Positions 1 through 7,670 of a stretch of 57,935 nt of DNA are shown here, one piece after another. How positions within the stretch are numbered: the first letter of the stretch is position 1; each line of letters starts with the position of its first letter. The notes beneath the pieces were generated by a model, which saw only the letters and a program-made list of their open reading frames with translations, had not been told where the DNA came from and ran no database searches. A program made the position numbers and the translations under genes. The DNA is taken from assembly GCA_944389505.1 (NCBI GenBank), contig CALXMP010000012.1, positions 1-57,935 of the forward strand, given 5' to 3'. This DNA comes from an uncultured Spirochaetaceae bacterium (GTDB lineage: Bacteria > Spirochaetota > Spirochaetia > Sphaerochaetales > Sphaerochaetaceae).

Positions 1-4
1 GACT

Positions 5-23
5 GGAGACTTAGACAGTCTCC
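5..23. terminator. short perfect hairpin at the window edge
   Basis: GGAGACT, a five-base loop, then AGTCTCC form a perfect 7-bp stem. It lies downstream of the broken minus-strand transposase and could be its terminator or an element-end hairpin. The window ends too soon to see a T-run, so the role is open. Confidence 0.35.
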
Positions 24-102
24 TATGAATAAGCAAATGGTGGAATAAAGATGACTCTCTTTTCCCACTCTTGATACGGGGATGATAATACTGGGGAATT
101 CC

Positions 103-450
103 TCATGATAATTTGGGGATTTTCTCTTGATAAAACACAGCCATTCCGGTTATCGTTCTCAGATTGCTGCTGGAAAGAAGCCTGTCCCTTGCTGCTGTCA
201 TCGTCTTTTCCTGGAAATACAGCTTAACGGCATGCACTGCCAGCACTGAAAGGAGAGTATGTCCGGGACGCCCTGTACGGCTTCTTCCCTCATCGCACCT
301 CACTGAAGCAGGCATGACGGATACACGATTCTCCCACACCTCCATGAAACAAAGCTCATCATCTGTCGGCCGGAAGAAGAAACATGGCGAAAGGTCTTCA
401 GATGTGAAGAGAAGCGGTTGAATGGAAAGAGGATAAGCTGTAGACTGCAT
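103..450 (-). pseudogene. truncated IS transposase, N-terminal part (IS1182/IS5-like)
   Basis: The 115-residue frame begins with a good Shine-Dalgarno (AAGGAG, seven bases before the ATG). It carries an FFRPTDDELCFMEVWENR segment and an RTGRPGHTLLSVLAVHAVKL segment, which resemble the DUF772-type N-terminal domain of IS1182/IS5 transposases. That family is usually 400-550 residues. Here the frame stops just after a SNLRTITGM segment, and none of the other minus-strand frames continues the protein to the window edge, so the catalytic DDE domain is missing. I read it as a dead fragment. The family call is from memory of the motif and is moderately sure. Confidence 0.55.
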
Positions 451-1105
451 ATGAGGTCTCCTTATGTTGGTTTTGGTCGATTAACATTATAACAGGATTG
501 ACCTCATTTTTATATATAAAAAGGATTTGTTTGGATAAAAAGCTGAAAATGCCATGAAAGATCATGACTGATGGTCAATACTGAGACCTCAAAGCCACAC
601 ATTCTGCATATTCATGCAGCTTTTCATTGAAGACCTGAGTTTTGAAAAAAGCTCATTTATATTATTTTACTACGCGCGCGTGCATAATGCGCGAGGGAAA
701 ATTCCTCAAAAGGTACGCTGAAAACTCGGGTTTTCCACCGGCTGATTGTGGAATGTGCATTTGCTTGTGATCTTTCTTATTGATAATTTCGTCAATGCCT
801 TATCAATCTGATTCAAAGAGACTTGTGGCAGTGGTTTGCATCATCTTTTGCTGTATTCACCGCGTAACACATGCTTTTTCTTAAAAAGGGGGATTCTCTT
901 TTTACTCTGGAAAAATTAAAATATCAGAGAGCAAGAAGAGTAGCTCTAGTAGATTCTCTTAACCCCAAGGATTATTTCTGTGACGGCCTCCCTCATGGGA
1001 GGTTCTCGTCTTGTCGCAGAAAAGATAACAGACAGTTCTCATAGAAATTGCGTATTATCTTTATTCTTATCCCCCCTTTTCTGCTCATTCATCAAATAAA
1101 TTTCC
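451..1105. other. long intergenic stretch without a convincing gene
   Basis: About 650 bases with no supported gene. Visible structure: an alternating CG run near 673-682; a perfect 8-bp inverted repeat ATTGATAA (779-786) / TTATCAAT (800-807); a small hairpin CCTCCC-TCAT-GGGAGG near 987-1002; and a C6T4 tract (1071-1080) that is the inverse of the AAAAGGGGGG at 1121-1130 in the promoter downstream. None of these can be assigned a function from sequence alone. Confidence 0.4.
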
Positions 1106-1136
1106 TTGACAAGGGGGGTAAAAAGGGGGGTAAAAT
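1106..1136 (+). promoter_or_regulatory. promoter with two G6 tracts in the spacer
   Basis: TTGACA (1106-1111) and TAAAAT (1131-1136) are separated by 19 bases made of two GGGGGG blocks; the second block abuts the -10. The spacer is two bases longer than the 17-base optimum, so loss of two Gs would be expected to strengthen it. The same layout, TTGACA then a G-tract then the -10, recurs before the lipoprotein genes at 3482 and 53249. Length variation of such tracts by strand slippage is a known phase-variation mechanism in spirochaetes and other bacteria. Variation here is inferred, not seen. Confidence 0.6.
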
Positions 1137-1170
1137 TAGCCAAGAAAATCAATTGGAGAGGTTTGAGAGA

Positions 1171-3060
1171 ATGAATAGAAAGCCAATCTTCACTATTGTT
1201 CTGTCTGCTCTTCTTGTCCTCGCATTGTTTGCGGGATGTGAGCAGGCACAGCTTAATCTGCCTAAGAAGGTCGTCTCCGCTGAGATCATCCAGACCGGCG
1301 ACTTCCTTGCAGGGCAGGACTTCGATCCAACGAAGTTCGAGGTCAGGGTCATCTATGATGACAGCTCTGAGACAAGGCTCAATGGCGGAAACGTCGTTAC
1401 GCTTGACAGCGGCACAGAGGTTGTCCTTACATCAACTGTTTCTGCTACAGCAGGCATCGGTGTTGACGAGAAGCCTTTCACGATCGTTGGCGCTCCTGTA
1501 AGGATCACTCCTGTTGACAGCATTGCTGTTACGGTTCCTGCTGAAGCCGTAAAGACAAGCTCCACGTACAAGGGTGGCTCTGTCAATGCTGATGATGTAA
1601 AGGTCAGCGCTACATACACAAGCCTTTTCGGCGGCCAGTCCGTGACTGTTGATCTTCCTTATAAGGGTGTTGAGGCTACAGTTGAGGCCAAGCTTGATGC
1701 TGCTCTCGAGGCAAAGACCGGCGCTACAGGCACAGCTACAGTGACAGCAAGCCTTGGTGGAAAGACTGCTACAGAATCAATGGATGTTGTATATTCAGCG
1801 TCAACATCAGAGGATTACTCAGGTTATACATGGGCAATGGATGGAGATGGAAAGGGCATTGTGGCTTACAGGCTTGTTCCTGCGACAACATCCAACAGCG
1901 TAAGATACATCAATGGCGGCGCATTCGATGCAGCTTCCATGATTGAGCTTTACAAGGTCCTTACAACTGCTGATCAGTCCAAGTTCGCTTATGAGCTTAT
2001 CGACAATGCTGATGTCAAGTATACACTTGAGGATTACCTTGATGCTGATCATAAGAACAACTTCACAGCTTCTCAGAGCTTCGCTAGGGTTTCCTTCGTA
2101 TATGCTTATCAGACAGAGGCGGATGCTCCATACAACAAGGATACATTCGTTACAAAGGCAGCGTATGTCATCACATCCGATGTTGTTGAGTCAGATGCAG
2201 AGGGTATTTATCTTGCAGAAAATACCACGAATACTGAGACAAATGCGATGATCAAGATCGATCTCACGATGGATTATGTTACAGCACTGTCAGCTACCAC
2301 AAACAGGCTCTACATTGTCGGCGGAACTCCTGTTGCTTCTGATTTCACAGTCAAGGCTACATATAAGAGCGGAGTGACAGCAGAGCTTGAGCCTACTACA
2401 GATTACACAGTTGATAGCACTGCGCTTGTTGCAGGTACAACATCTGTAAAGGTAACTCTTGTAAATACAACTGATTATGACAAGTACAGCGATGCAGTCA
2501 CTGAGACAAATGCAGCTATCCGCATTGTCGATAATTACATCCAGTCTGTAACAGCTACATATGTCGGAAATGGCAACAGGACTCCGAAGCAGGCTATCGG
2601 TCAGGCATACAAGGAATCGGATTTCGAGTTTACCATCAACTGGGTCAAGAATGGCGATGATGATCCAAAGCCAGATGTAAGCTATACATTCAGTGCTGCT
2701 CCTACAAAGGTCGCAACGGATAATGAGGTGACAATCACATACTCAGTTCCATCAATCGGCCAGACAGGAACAACGAAGGTTTCGAATATCGAATCCATTG
2801 ATATCCCGTCGAGCATTTCCTTCGTTGGAGCAAGAGCAGGGGCTGTATTTACAGCCGGTGCACCTAACAAGGGCGACTTTGTATACAATGTCATCTGGGC
2901 CAGCGGTCTGAGGGAGTCGACGAACAATGGCCGCGGATTCAATGTCGTATTCAACCCGGCAGAACTCGTTGTTGGTGCGAATACCGTTACAGGAACCTGG
3001 GAGACATTTGGCTGGACAGGTACGATCGGAGGATCTGTACCTGTAACGGTCAATCAGTAA
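1171..3060 (+). CDS. surface lipoprotein with Ig-like (Big_3-type) repeats
   Basis: A 629-residue predicted lipoprotein. I chose the ATG at 1171 because GGAGAGG precedes it and a canonical lipoprotein signal follows (hydrophobic stretch, then LFAGC, lipidated Cys23); an upstream ATG at 1048 would start ahead of the promoter. The mature part has repeated Thr/Val/Ala-rich beta segments. The first, with a GQDFDPTKFEVRVIYDD stretch, looks like a bacterial Ig-like group 3 domain that often occurs in adhesins. The lipoprotein at 3482 is a paralog: both share SAEII, then L.G.DFDP, then a GG turn. Expression is probably set by the G-tract promoter. Binding partner unknown; adhesion or immune variation is inference. 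Confidence 0.8.
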   Translation: MNRKPIFTIVLSALLVLALFAGCEQAQLNLPKKVVSAEIIQTGDFLAGQDFDPTKFEVRVIYDDSSETRLNGGNVVTLDSGTEVVLTSTVSATAGIGVDEKPFTIVGAPVRITPVDSIAVTVPAEAVKTSSTYKGGSVNADDVKVSATYTSLFGGQSVTVDLPYKGVEATVEAKLDAALEAKTGATGTATVTASLGGKTATESMDVVYSASTSEDYSGYTWAMDGDGKGIVAYRLVPATTSNSVRYINGGAFDAASMIELYKVLTTADQSKFAYELIDNADVKYTLEDYLDADHKNNFTASQSFARVSFVYAYQTEADAPYNKDTFVTKAAYVITSDVVESDAEGIYLAENTTNTETNAMIKIDLTMDYVTALSATTNRLYIVGGTPVASDFTVKATYKSGVTAELEPTTDYTVDSTALVAGTTSVKVTLVNTTDYDKYSDAVTETNAAIRIVDNYIQSVTATYVGNGNRTPKQAIGQAYKESDFEFTINWVKNGDDDPKPDVSYTFSAAPTKVATDNEVTITYSVPSIGQTGTTKVSNIESIDIPSSISFVGARAGAVFTAGAPNKGDFVYNVIWASGLRESTNNGRGFNVVFNPAELVVGANTVTGTWETFGWTGTIGGSVPVTVNQ

Positions 3061-3074
3061 TTGAATTTTATTTT

Positions 3075-3095
3075 GCTGCCTGGCTTCCAGGCAGC
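3075..3095 (+). promoter_or_regulatory. 9-bp intergenic hairpin between lipoprotein and HTH gene
   Basis: GCTGCCTGG - CTT - CCAGGCAGC forms a perfect stem between the lipoprotein stop and the Shine-Dalgarno of the small HTH gene. It lacks a following T-run, so it looks more like an mRNA-stabilising or attenuating stem than a full terminator. An analogous stem sits at 4654-4683 in the second cassette. Confidence 0.55.
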
Positions 3096-3108
3096 TTACG
3101 GAGGGCTT

Positions 3109-3324
3109 ATGGAAGAGAAAGAGTCCCTCCCGAGAGAGCGTGCTTTTTTCATTCCGAATGAGAAGAGGCGCGAATGCCTCAGGCTTTTTTCGGAGGGTTA
3201 TGGCTATAAGAAGACTGCCCATGTGACTGGACTGAATGTGTATACGGTCCGTGATTATAAGAGGCGTTATGCACAGGGAGACTGCTCTTGGGCAGAACGG
3301 GGGCCGATTACCCCCCGTTTTTGA
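3109..3324 (+). CDS. small helix-turn-helix protein, cassette 1
   Basis: Seventy-one residues from the ATG at 3109, which has GGAGGG just upstream; an earlier ATG-like start at 3061 has none. Residues 14-61 form a homeodomain-like helix-turn-helix (NEKRRECLRLF, then GYKKTAHVTGLNVYTVRDYKRR), followed by a conserved SWAERG tail. The fold resembles the DNA-binding heads of IS3-type transposase OrfA proteins, but no transposase is present. It is nearly identical in its core to the protein at 4702 and sits in the same place, after an Ig-like lipoprotein. A regulator of the adjacent lipoprotein is plausible; a domesticated transposase head is the alternative. Its last codons form a terminator. Confidence 0.7.
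   Translation: MEEKESLPRERAFFIPNEKRRECLRLFSEGYGYKKTAHVTGLNVYTVRDYKRRYAQGDCSWAERGPITPRF
3296..3322 (+). terminator. terminator built into the 3' end of HTH gene 1
   Basis: AACGGGGG (3296-3303) pairs with CCCCCGTT (3312-3319) and runs into TTTTT. The stop codon TGA (3322-3324) lies inside the T-run, so the last codons of the gene double as a Rho-independent terminator. Confidence 0.6.
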
Positions 3325-3348
3325 TATTTTATTTTTGAAATTTGTTAA

Positions 3349-3380
3349 GATCCTGCAATAATGCTTTGCAGGGTCTTTTT
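3349..3380 (+). terminator. Rho-independent terminator after HTH gene 1
   Basis: GATCCTGCAA (3349-3358) pairs with TTGCAGGGTC (3366-3375), one G:U pair included, followed by five Ts. It separates the first lipoprotein cassette from the promoter of the second. Confidence 0.75.
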
Positions 3381-3418
3381 CATTTTTAAAATTACCCTCC
3401 TTTTTTGACTAAATTTCA

Positions 3419-3448
3419 TTGACAATGGAGAAGGAAGGGGGGTAATAT
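3419..3448 (+). promoter_or_regulatory. G6-tract promoter of the second Ig-like lipoprotein
   Basis: TTGACA (3419-3424), an 18-base spacer ending in GGGGGG, then TAATAT (3443-3448). Loss of one G would give the 17-base optimum. An inverted repeat ATTACCC (3391-3397) / GGGTAAT (3440-3446) brackets the promoter and could be an operator. Confidence 0.6.
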
Positions 3449-3481
3449 GCAGTCAGAATTAATCATTGGAGGAGAGTACTT

Positions 3482-4645
3482 ATGAAGAAAGTATTCATTG
3501 GAGTTCTTGCAGCTCTCATGCTCTTTGCTTTCACAGCATGCGATCAGAAGATTCCTGAGATTCCGAAGAAGGATGTACAGGTTCTTTCCGCAGAAATCAT
3601 CGAAGGCGATCTCGGATATCTTGTAGGTAGGGATTTCGATCCATCAAGATATACCGTTGAGATTACATTCAACGACCTTTCCACGACAACTGTCGGTGGT
3701 GCAAGCATCCTTACAGCTGATACTTCATTCGGAAAGAACGCTGGTGCACAGAAGATTACAGTCAATTATGGCAATACACAGTCAGTAAATCCTGTTTACG
3801 TCTATGCCTATGATGCTGCTTCTATCTCTGTTGACGCTTCTGCTGCAACAACAACATACGAGCAGGGAAAGTTCTATCCAGATGCAATCGATAAGGATGA
3901 CCTTGTTGTAACAGTAGTCCGCACAGATGGCGTTGAGGAGACTCTTGCTAATGATGAGTACGTAGTCGAGACTGCTCCTGGCACAACAGCAACATCTGGT
4001 GTTGTTACTGTAAAGTTCGGATCTGTTTCTGATACTTATGATGTAACAATCTCAGAGGCACCGCTTGATATTGATCCAGCAATGACATATGTCAATGGAA
4101 TCAAGTCCGCTGAGTATGTTGGTGATACACTTTACATCTCTGACAGCAACCGCACTACAGCTGCTACTACTGCTTCCAACTGGAAGATTGTTGCAACAAC
4201 GCCATATGGTGATTATGAGCTTCAGGCTGGTGATGCTTCCAACGTAAGCTTCGACAGCAGGACAACTCTTGCTTATGGTGAGAATGTCATCGCAATCACA
4301 GTTACAGTCGGTTCTAAGTCCTATACTGTATATGAGACTGTTACCGTCGAGAACGATCTCGCAGATCCTCGCCTCATCACTGGCTACACAGTTGTTATCA
4401 ACTCTGCAGTAGGTAAGGATGTTGTTCTTACAGAGGCTGACTATGCAAAGTTTGCTCCAGCTGTAATGGGCACAAATGCTGCAACAAACGCGGAAGTCAA
4501 GACTGGTTTCACAGTAGTTGATCTTTCCAAGCATTTCTTTACAGCGGATGAGACAACTGGTACTGTTAATGTCACATTCACTTGGGAAGGAAGTGGAGAT
4601 AAGGAATACACTGTAAACAATGTGCCTGTAAGCATTACAAGGTAA
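3482..4645 (+). CDS. surface lipoprotein with Ig-like domains, paralog of the 1171 gene
   Basis: A 387-residue lipoprotein with a typical signal (KK, hydrophobic stretch, AFTAC, lipidated Cys20) and a strong Shine-Dalgarno (GGAGGAG) before the ATG. Residues 35-90 match the first Ig-like unit of the 1171 protein: LSAEIIEGD, LVGRDFDPSRY, then a GGASIL turn. The rest is a series of beta-rich, Thr/Val-rich segments consistent with two or three more Ig-like folds. It is shorter than its paralog, so repeat number differs. Role inferred as a surface-exposed adhesin or antigen. Expression likely depends on the G-tract promoter at 3419-3448. Confidence 0.8.
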   Translation: MKKVFIGVLAALMLFAFTACDQKIPEIPKKDVQVLSAEIIEGDLGYLVGRDFDPSRYTVEITFNDLSTTTVGGASILTADTSFGKNAGAQKITVNYGNTQSVNPVYVYAYDAASISVDASAATTTYEQGKFYPDAIDKDDLVVTVVRTDGVEETLANDEYVVETAPGTTATSGVVTVKFGSVSDTYDVTISEAPLDIDPAMTYVNGIKSAEYVGDTLYISDSNRTTAATTASNWKIVATTPYGDYELQAGDASNVSFDSRTTLAYGENVIAITVTVGSKSYTVYETVTVENDLADPRLITGYTVVINSAVGKDVVLTEADYAKFAPAVMGTNAATNAEVKTGFTVVDLSKHFFTADETTGTVNVTFTWEGSGDKEYTVNNVPVSITR

Positions 4646-4653
4646 AATGTTTC

Positions 4654-4683
4654 TGGCCTGCTCCATGACTTCAGAGCAGGCCA
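4654..4683 (+). promoter_or_regulatory. 10-bp intergenic hairpin between lipoprotein 2 and HTH gene 2
   Basis: TGGCCTGCTC and GAGCAGGCCA form a perfect 10-bp stem around a ten-base loop, directly before the AGGAGG of the next gene. Its position matches the stem at 3075-3095 in cassette 1 although the sequences differ, suggesting a selected role such as partial termination. Confidence 0.6.
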
Positions 4684-4701
4684 ATACTAGAGGAGGACGC
4701 A

Positions 4702-4905
4702 ATGGAAGACAAGAAGCCGTCCCTCCGGTATCGTGTTCCTAACGAAAAACGCAGGGAATGCCTAAAACTCTTTGAAGAGGGAAATGGTTATAAGAAAACC
4801 GCGAGAATCACTGGGCTGAATCTATATTCCGTCCGGGATTATCGGCGGAGGTACGCGCAGGGCGATAGTTCCTGGGCAGAAAGAGGCGAGGTTTCCGCCA
4901 GATGA
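4702..4905 (+). CDS. small helix-turn-helix protein, cassette 2
   Basis: Sixty-seven residues with a GAGGAGG Shine-Dalgarno. The core (NEKRRECLKLFEEGNGYKKT, then ARITGLNLYSVRDYRRRYAQ, then SSWAERG) is almost the same as in the 3109 protein, so the two are recent paralogs. The helix-turn-helix resembles transposase/homeodomain-like DNA-binding heads. No enzymatic domain follows. It is probably cotranscribed with the lipoprotein at 3482 through the hairpin at 4654-4683, and a terminator follows at 4913. I infer a DNA-binding regulator tied to the lipoprotein; its target is unknown. Confidence 0.7.
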   Translation: MEDKKPSLRYRVPNEKRRECLKLFEEGNGYKKTARITGLNLYSVRDYRRRYAQGDSSWAERGEVSAR

Positions 4906-4912
4906 AACTGGA

Positions 4913-4940
4913 GGCCGTGGAATTACCGCGGTCTTTCTTT
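4913..4940 (+). terminator. terminator after HTH gene 2
   Basis: GGCCGTGG (4913-4920) pairs with CCGCGGTC (4926-4933), two G:U pairs included, followed by TTTCTTT. Confidence 0.65.
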
Positions 4941-4956
4941 GTCCTAGGAGGCTGCA

Positions 4957-5604
4957 ATGCTTATACGGTTCAGCAGGAAATTCCGTGATGATACCCAGAG
5001 AATTTACAGGATAGATTTTGAAAGATCTGAGAATAGCGATGGTTGCTTGTTTCAGCAGGGGTATGATATCGAAGATAATATAGACCCGAAAATACGGAAG
5101 TATAACTCTGTGAACCGGATAGAAGAGACTCTGCCAACCGTGGATAAGGCTTCTAGGAATTATATAAATGGATTTCCAGATAACAATTCGATGCGGATTC
5201 CTTTTGATTCAATGTTTAATACCAGTGATAGCAAATTCCTTGATCTGATTACTGTTGTAGGGATATCTTCTGCATTCAGCCATTGTTTTATCCCTTATTC
5301 TGGTGTCCCTTTTCGAGACAGTAAATTCATATCATCCAATATTGGTAGTAATCTCATTGGGAAGAATATTCCGGATTGGGCTATGACTGGACGGCATATC
5401 TATTTTCCATCGCAGGATTTCATTAATAAGTATATTTCGCCTTTAGAGGACCTTTTTGGATACGGTTTTATTGGGAAAATTGAATATGGACAGAATGAGT
5501 CCAGTCTGAGTACTGCTTTCTGGATAGATTCTGCCGATCTTGATCCGGTTCATGCATGCAGTGATCCCATCTATAAGAAACTATGCGATTGTCTAACAAA
5601 TTGA
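4957..5604 (+). CDS. hypothetical protein
   Basis: A 215-residue protein with a clear AGGAGG Shine-Dalgarno. It has no signal peptide or membrane segment; the N-terminus is charged. I recognise no domain. Residues 60-70 read TLPTVDKASRNY, close to SIPTVDKSSKNY in the lipoprotein at 54621-55529, and in both the motif follows a low-complexity or variable segment. This could be a shared domain boundary. It follows the second lipoprotein/HTH cassette behind a terminator and is probably transcribed on its own. It could also be a lipoprotein homolog that lost its signal sequence. Confidence 0.55.
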   Translation: MLIRFSRKFRDDTQRIYRIDFERSENSDGCLFQQGYDIEDNIDPKIRKYNSVNRIEETLPTVDKASRNYINGFPDNNSMRIPFDSMFNTSDSKFLDLITVVGISSAFSHCFIPYSGVPFRDSKFISSNIGSNLIGKNIPDWAMTGRHIYFPSQDFINKYISPLEDLFGYGFIGKIEYGQNESSLSTAFWIDSADLDPVHACSDPIYKKLCDCLTN

Positions 5605-5683
5605 TGATTAGAGTGCAGCGCTTAGGAAATACAGATTCTATGCCGGATTTCGATGGACAATATTTTATATAAAGCATATGCTG

Positions 5684-5719
5684 ATATTGGAAAGGAATTG
5701 CATTCCTTATTCCTAATAT
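5684..5719. repeat. long imperfect inverted repeat
   Basis: ATATT-GGA-AAGGAAT, a TGC loop, then ATTCCTT-TTCC-AATAT give a stem of about 15 bp with two single-base bulges. It lies between the hypothetical gene and the phase-variable lipoprotein. There is no T-run; the role is unknown. Confidence 0.45.
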
Positions 5720-5728
5720 TAATGATGA

Positions 5729-5765
5729 GGACCTTCTCTTAGCTTGTGCGGGGAGGGTCCATTTT
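5729..5765 (+). terminator. terminator-like hairpin
   Basis: GGACCTTCTC (5729-5738) pairs with GGGAGGGTCC (5751-5760) through ten pairs, two of them G:U, followed by ATTTTAT. Probably ends transcription of the 4957 gene. Confidence 0.6.
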
Positions 5766-5863
5766 ATACGATATCAGAGAAGTATTTCTATATATCCGGA
5801 AGCCTCATTTCCTTGTATAATTGCGCACTCACGAGTATTCTTCTGTACAGAAGGAAATTTTAT

Positions 5864-7409
5864 ATGAGAAATTTTACCCCCCCCCCGTAGGATTATATCC
5901 CGTGCTCTCGGGCTACTGATTTTTCTGGCTATAATCACATCGTGCAGACAGAATGTCATGATTCCAATCCAGATGCCGGAAAAATGGACTGTTACGTTCA
6001 TAAGTGATCCCGAAGAAGCTATGGCAACATATACTGATACGGCTATCGGAAACTCGTATAGGCTTGACGAACCATCTTCCGTCGATGGATATGAATTCAG
6101 TCATTTCCGGCTTTCGGATGGATCAATCCTCAATGCTGGGGAGACAATCAGCTATAGTGGCAAGAATGTTACCGTATATATTGTATGGATCCCAGTGATA
6201 ACGATAGATTCCAGTACTGGTTCAGCGAATCTTATCTCTGCTGCTTTACAGAACCTGTCTGCTGGCAATTATATCATTGACCTTTCCGCCGGTTCTTACT
6301 CTGAAGAGAATGATATAGAGATCAAGACTGGCCAGAATATCGCGATAAGGGCCACCTCTGCATCTGAAACGATCGTCAGCAGCGCTATAAAGCTTCAGGA
6401 AGGATCATCTGTTGCTCTTGAGAATATTACTCTCCAGAAAGCCGATGCTTCTTTGATTGAAGCAGAGACCGGCGGAGTTGCTATCAGTGTGGATTCCTCA
6501 ATTCTGAATGCCTCAGGGACTGGAAGAGGAATAGATGTAACTGTTCCAGTAGGTTCAACAGGAGATGAAGTCCATATTGCTGTAAGCAATTCCGTAATAA
6601 ATGTCGCAGCTGCAGCAACAGGTCCAGTTGGGACAGCTAGGGGTATTGATATAAACAACTACACATATGAGCTATCCTCTCCATTCGCCGGTCGTCTTGA
6701 GGCACTGATCCTTGACCTCGATAATGTCAGCATCAATGACACTACAGGAGGGTCAACGATTGGTGTTTGCATTGCAAATGTTGATTATATGGATGTCGAT
6801 ATGACTGGATGCACTATCGGTCTGCAGAATATCCATTATGCGACCTGCATCGATACATGCGGAACGTCTGATAGAAGAAGCTCCGTTGATATTGATGGTT
6901 GCACCATAAAGGGCTGGTATTGCGTATATCTCCGTGATGCATGCATAGGATTCGACGTCAATGTAAAGGATTCGGATCTTACAACCATCAATACACAGAA
7001 AGGTAACAATAACGGAATCGCGGTTATGCAGATGCATGATTCTCAGGATTGCATTATTACTGCCAATGACTCTCATATGTTATTTGGAAATATTGGAGAT
7101 GAATATAGTGAAGGACTTATATTTGGATTCCAGTATAATAATGATGTCTATACAAAGGGAGGCAATTGCCGGTTTGTAATCAACGGCTGTGATTTTACTC
7201 TTAATAGACCGATGACAGCCCGGATGAAGTTTGCAGCAATCGATAACTTTACATATACCGATAATTACGTACGTAACACATATGAGATGGATTCGTATTC
7301 TATAAACAGCTTATTGAACCTTATACCAGGTACCGAGGTTTTTCCGGTAACGCAACCTTTTACAGTCGATGGAGAGACAATAGACTTTACAGAGTACTTT
7401 CTTCAATAG
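5864..7409 (+). pseudogene. phase-variable beta-helix lipoprotein, OFF at C10
   Basis: AAGGA (5851-5855) and an ATG at 5864 open a frame that meets ten Cs at 5877-5886 and stops at TAG 5888-5890. With nine or twelve Cs the frame joins the long frame ending at 7409, giving a lipoprotein of about 514 residues. Its signal reads RRIISRALGLLIFLAIITSC, with Cys27 as the lipidated residue. Without the tract, the long frame has only an ATG at 5958, which would remove the signal. After the signal comes an InlB B-repeat-like unit (WTVTFISD to VTVYIVW), then a long Ala/Ser/Ile-rich parallel beta-helix with many short D/N-rich turns. This arrangement is a typical slipped-strand switch, here in the OFF state. 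A true dead gene or sequencing error is the alternative. Confidence 0.75.
5877..5886 (+). repeat. poly-C tract (10 Cs), candidate phase-variation switch
   Basis: Ten consecutive Cs start thirteen bases after the first base of the start codon. Frame arithmetic: the ATG is in frame 2 and the lipoprotein body in frame 0 (position modulo 3), so removing one C or adding two restores the reading frame. On the opposite strand the tract reads as a G-run followed by TAAAATT, the same string seen at the -10 of the 1171 promoter. Confidence 0.8.
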
Positions 7410-7425
7410 GGTTCAAACTTGAAAT

Positions 7426-7457
7426 ATCCTGCCTGAGTAGGTTTTAGGCAGGATTTT
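7426..7457 (+). terminator. terminator after the beta-helix lipoprotein
   Basis: ATCCTGCCT (7426-7434) and AGGCAGGAT (7446-7454) form a perfect 9-bp stem followed by TTTT. Its presence argues that the phase-variable gene is a maintained transcription unit. Confidence 0.75.
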
Positions 7458-7670
7458 CAGAATTTTGAAATACCCACTGCATTGGGACATAAAAATGCTG
7501 CTTCAATCATCCGGCACAGGAGCAAATGTTATGCGATATGCAGCTATCAAGTCTGAATGCTGGTATACTGTATACGGCACTGCCATATCATGGTAGGCGG
7601 TTGGCTTCCAGTCGTAACACACTGGAGCCTGTATAGGCTTCACGGATTCTTCATGATGAAAGGAGCTTAT

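Noticed and set aside
1048-1170. Upstream extension of the first lipoprotein to an ATG at 1048.
   Set aside because: It would place the start ahead of the promoter and before the real signal sequence, and the ATG at 1171 has a proper ribosome-binding site.
5871-5899. Minus-strand reading of the poly-C tract as a G-tract promoter (G10 then TAAAAT).
   Set aside because: No -35 hexamer lies at the right distance on that strand and no gene follows it; the coding-frame switch on the plus strand explains the tract better.
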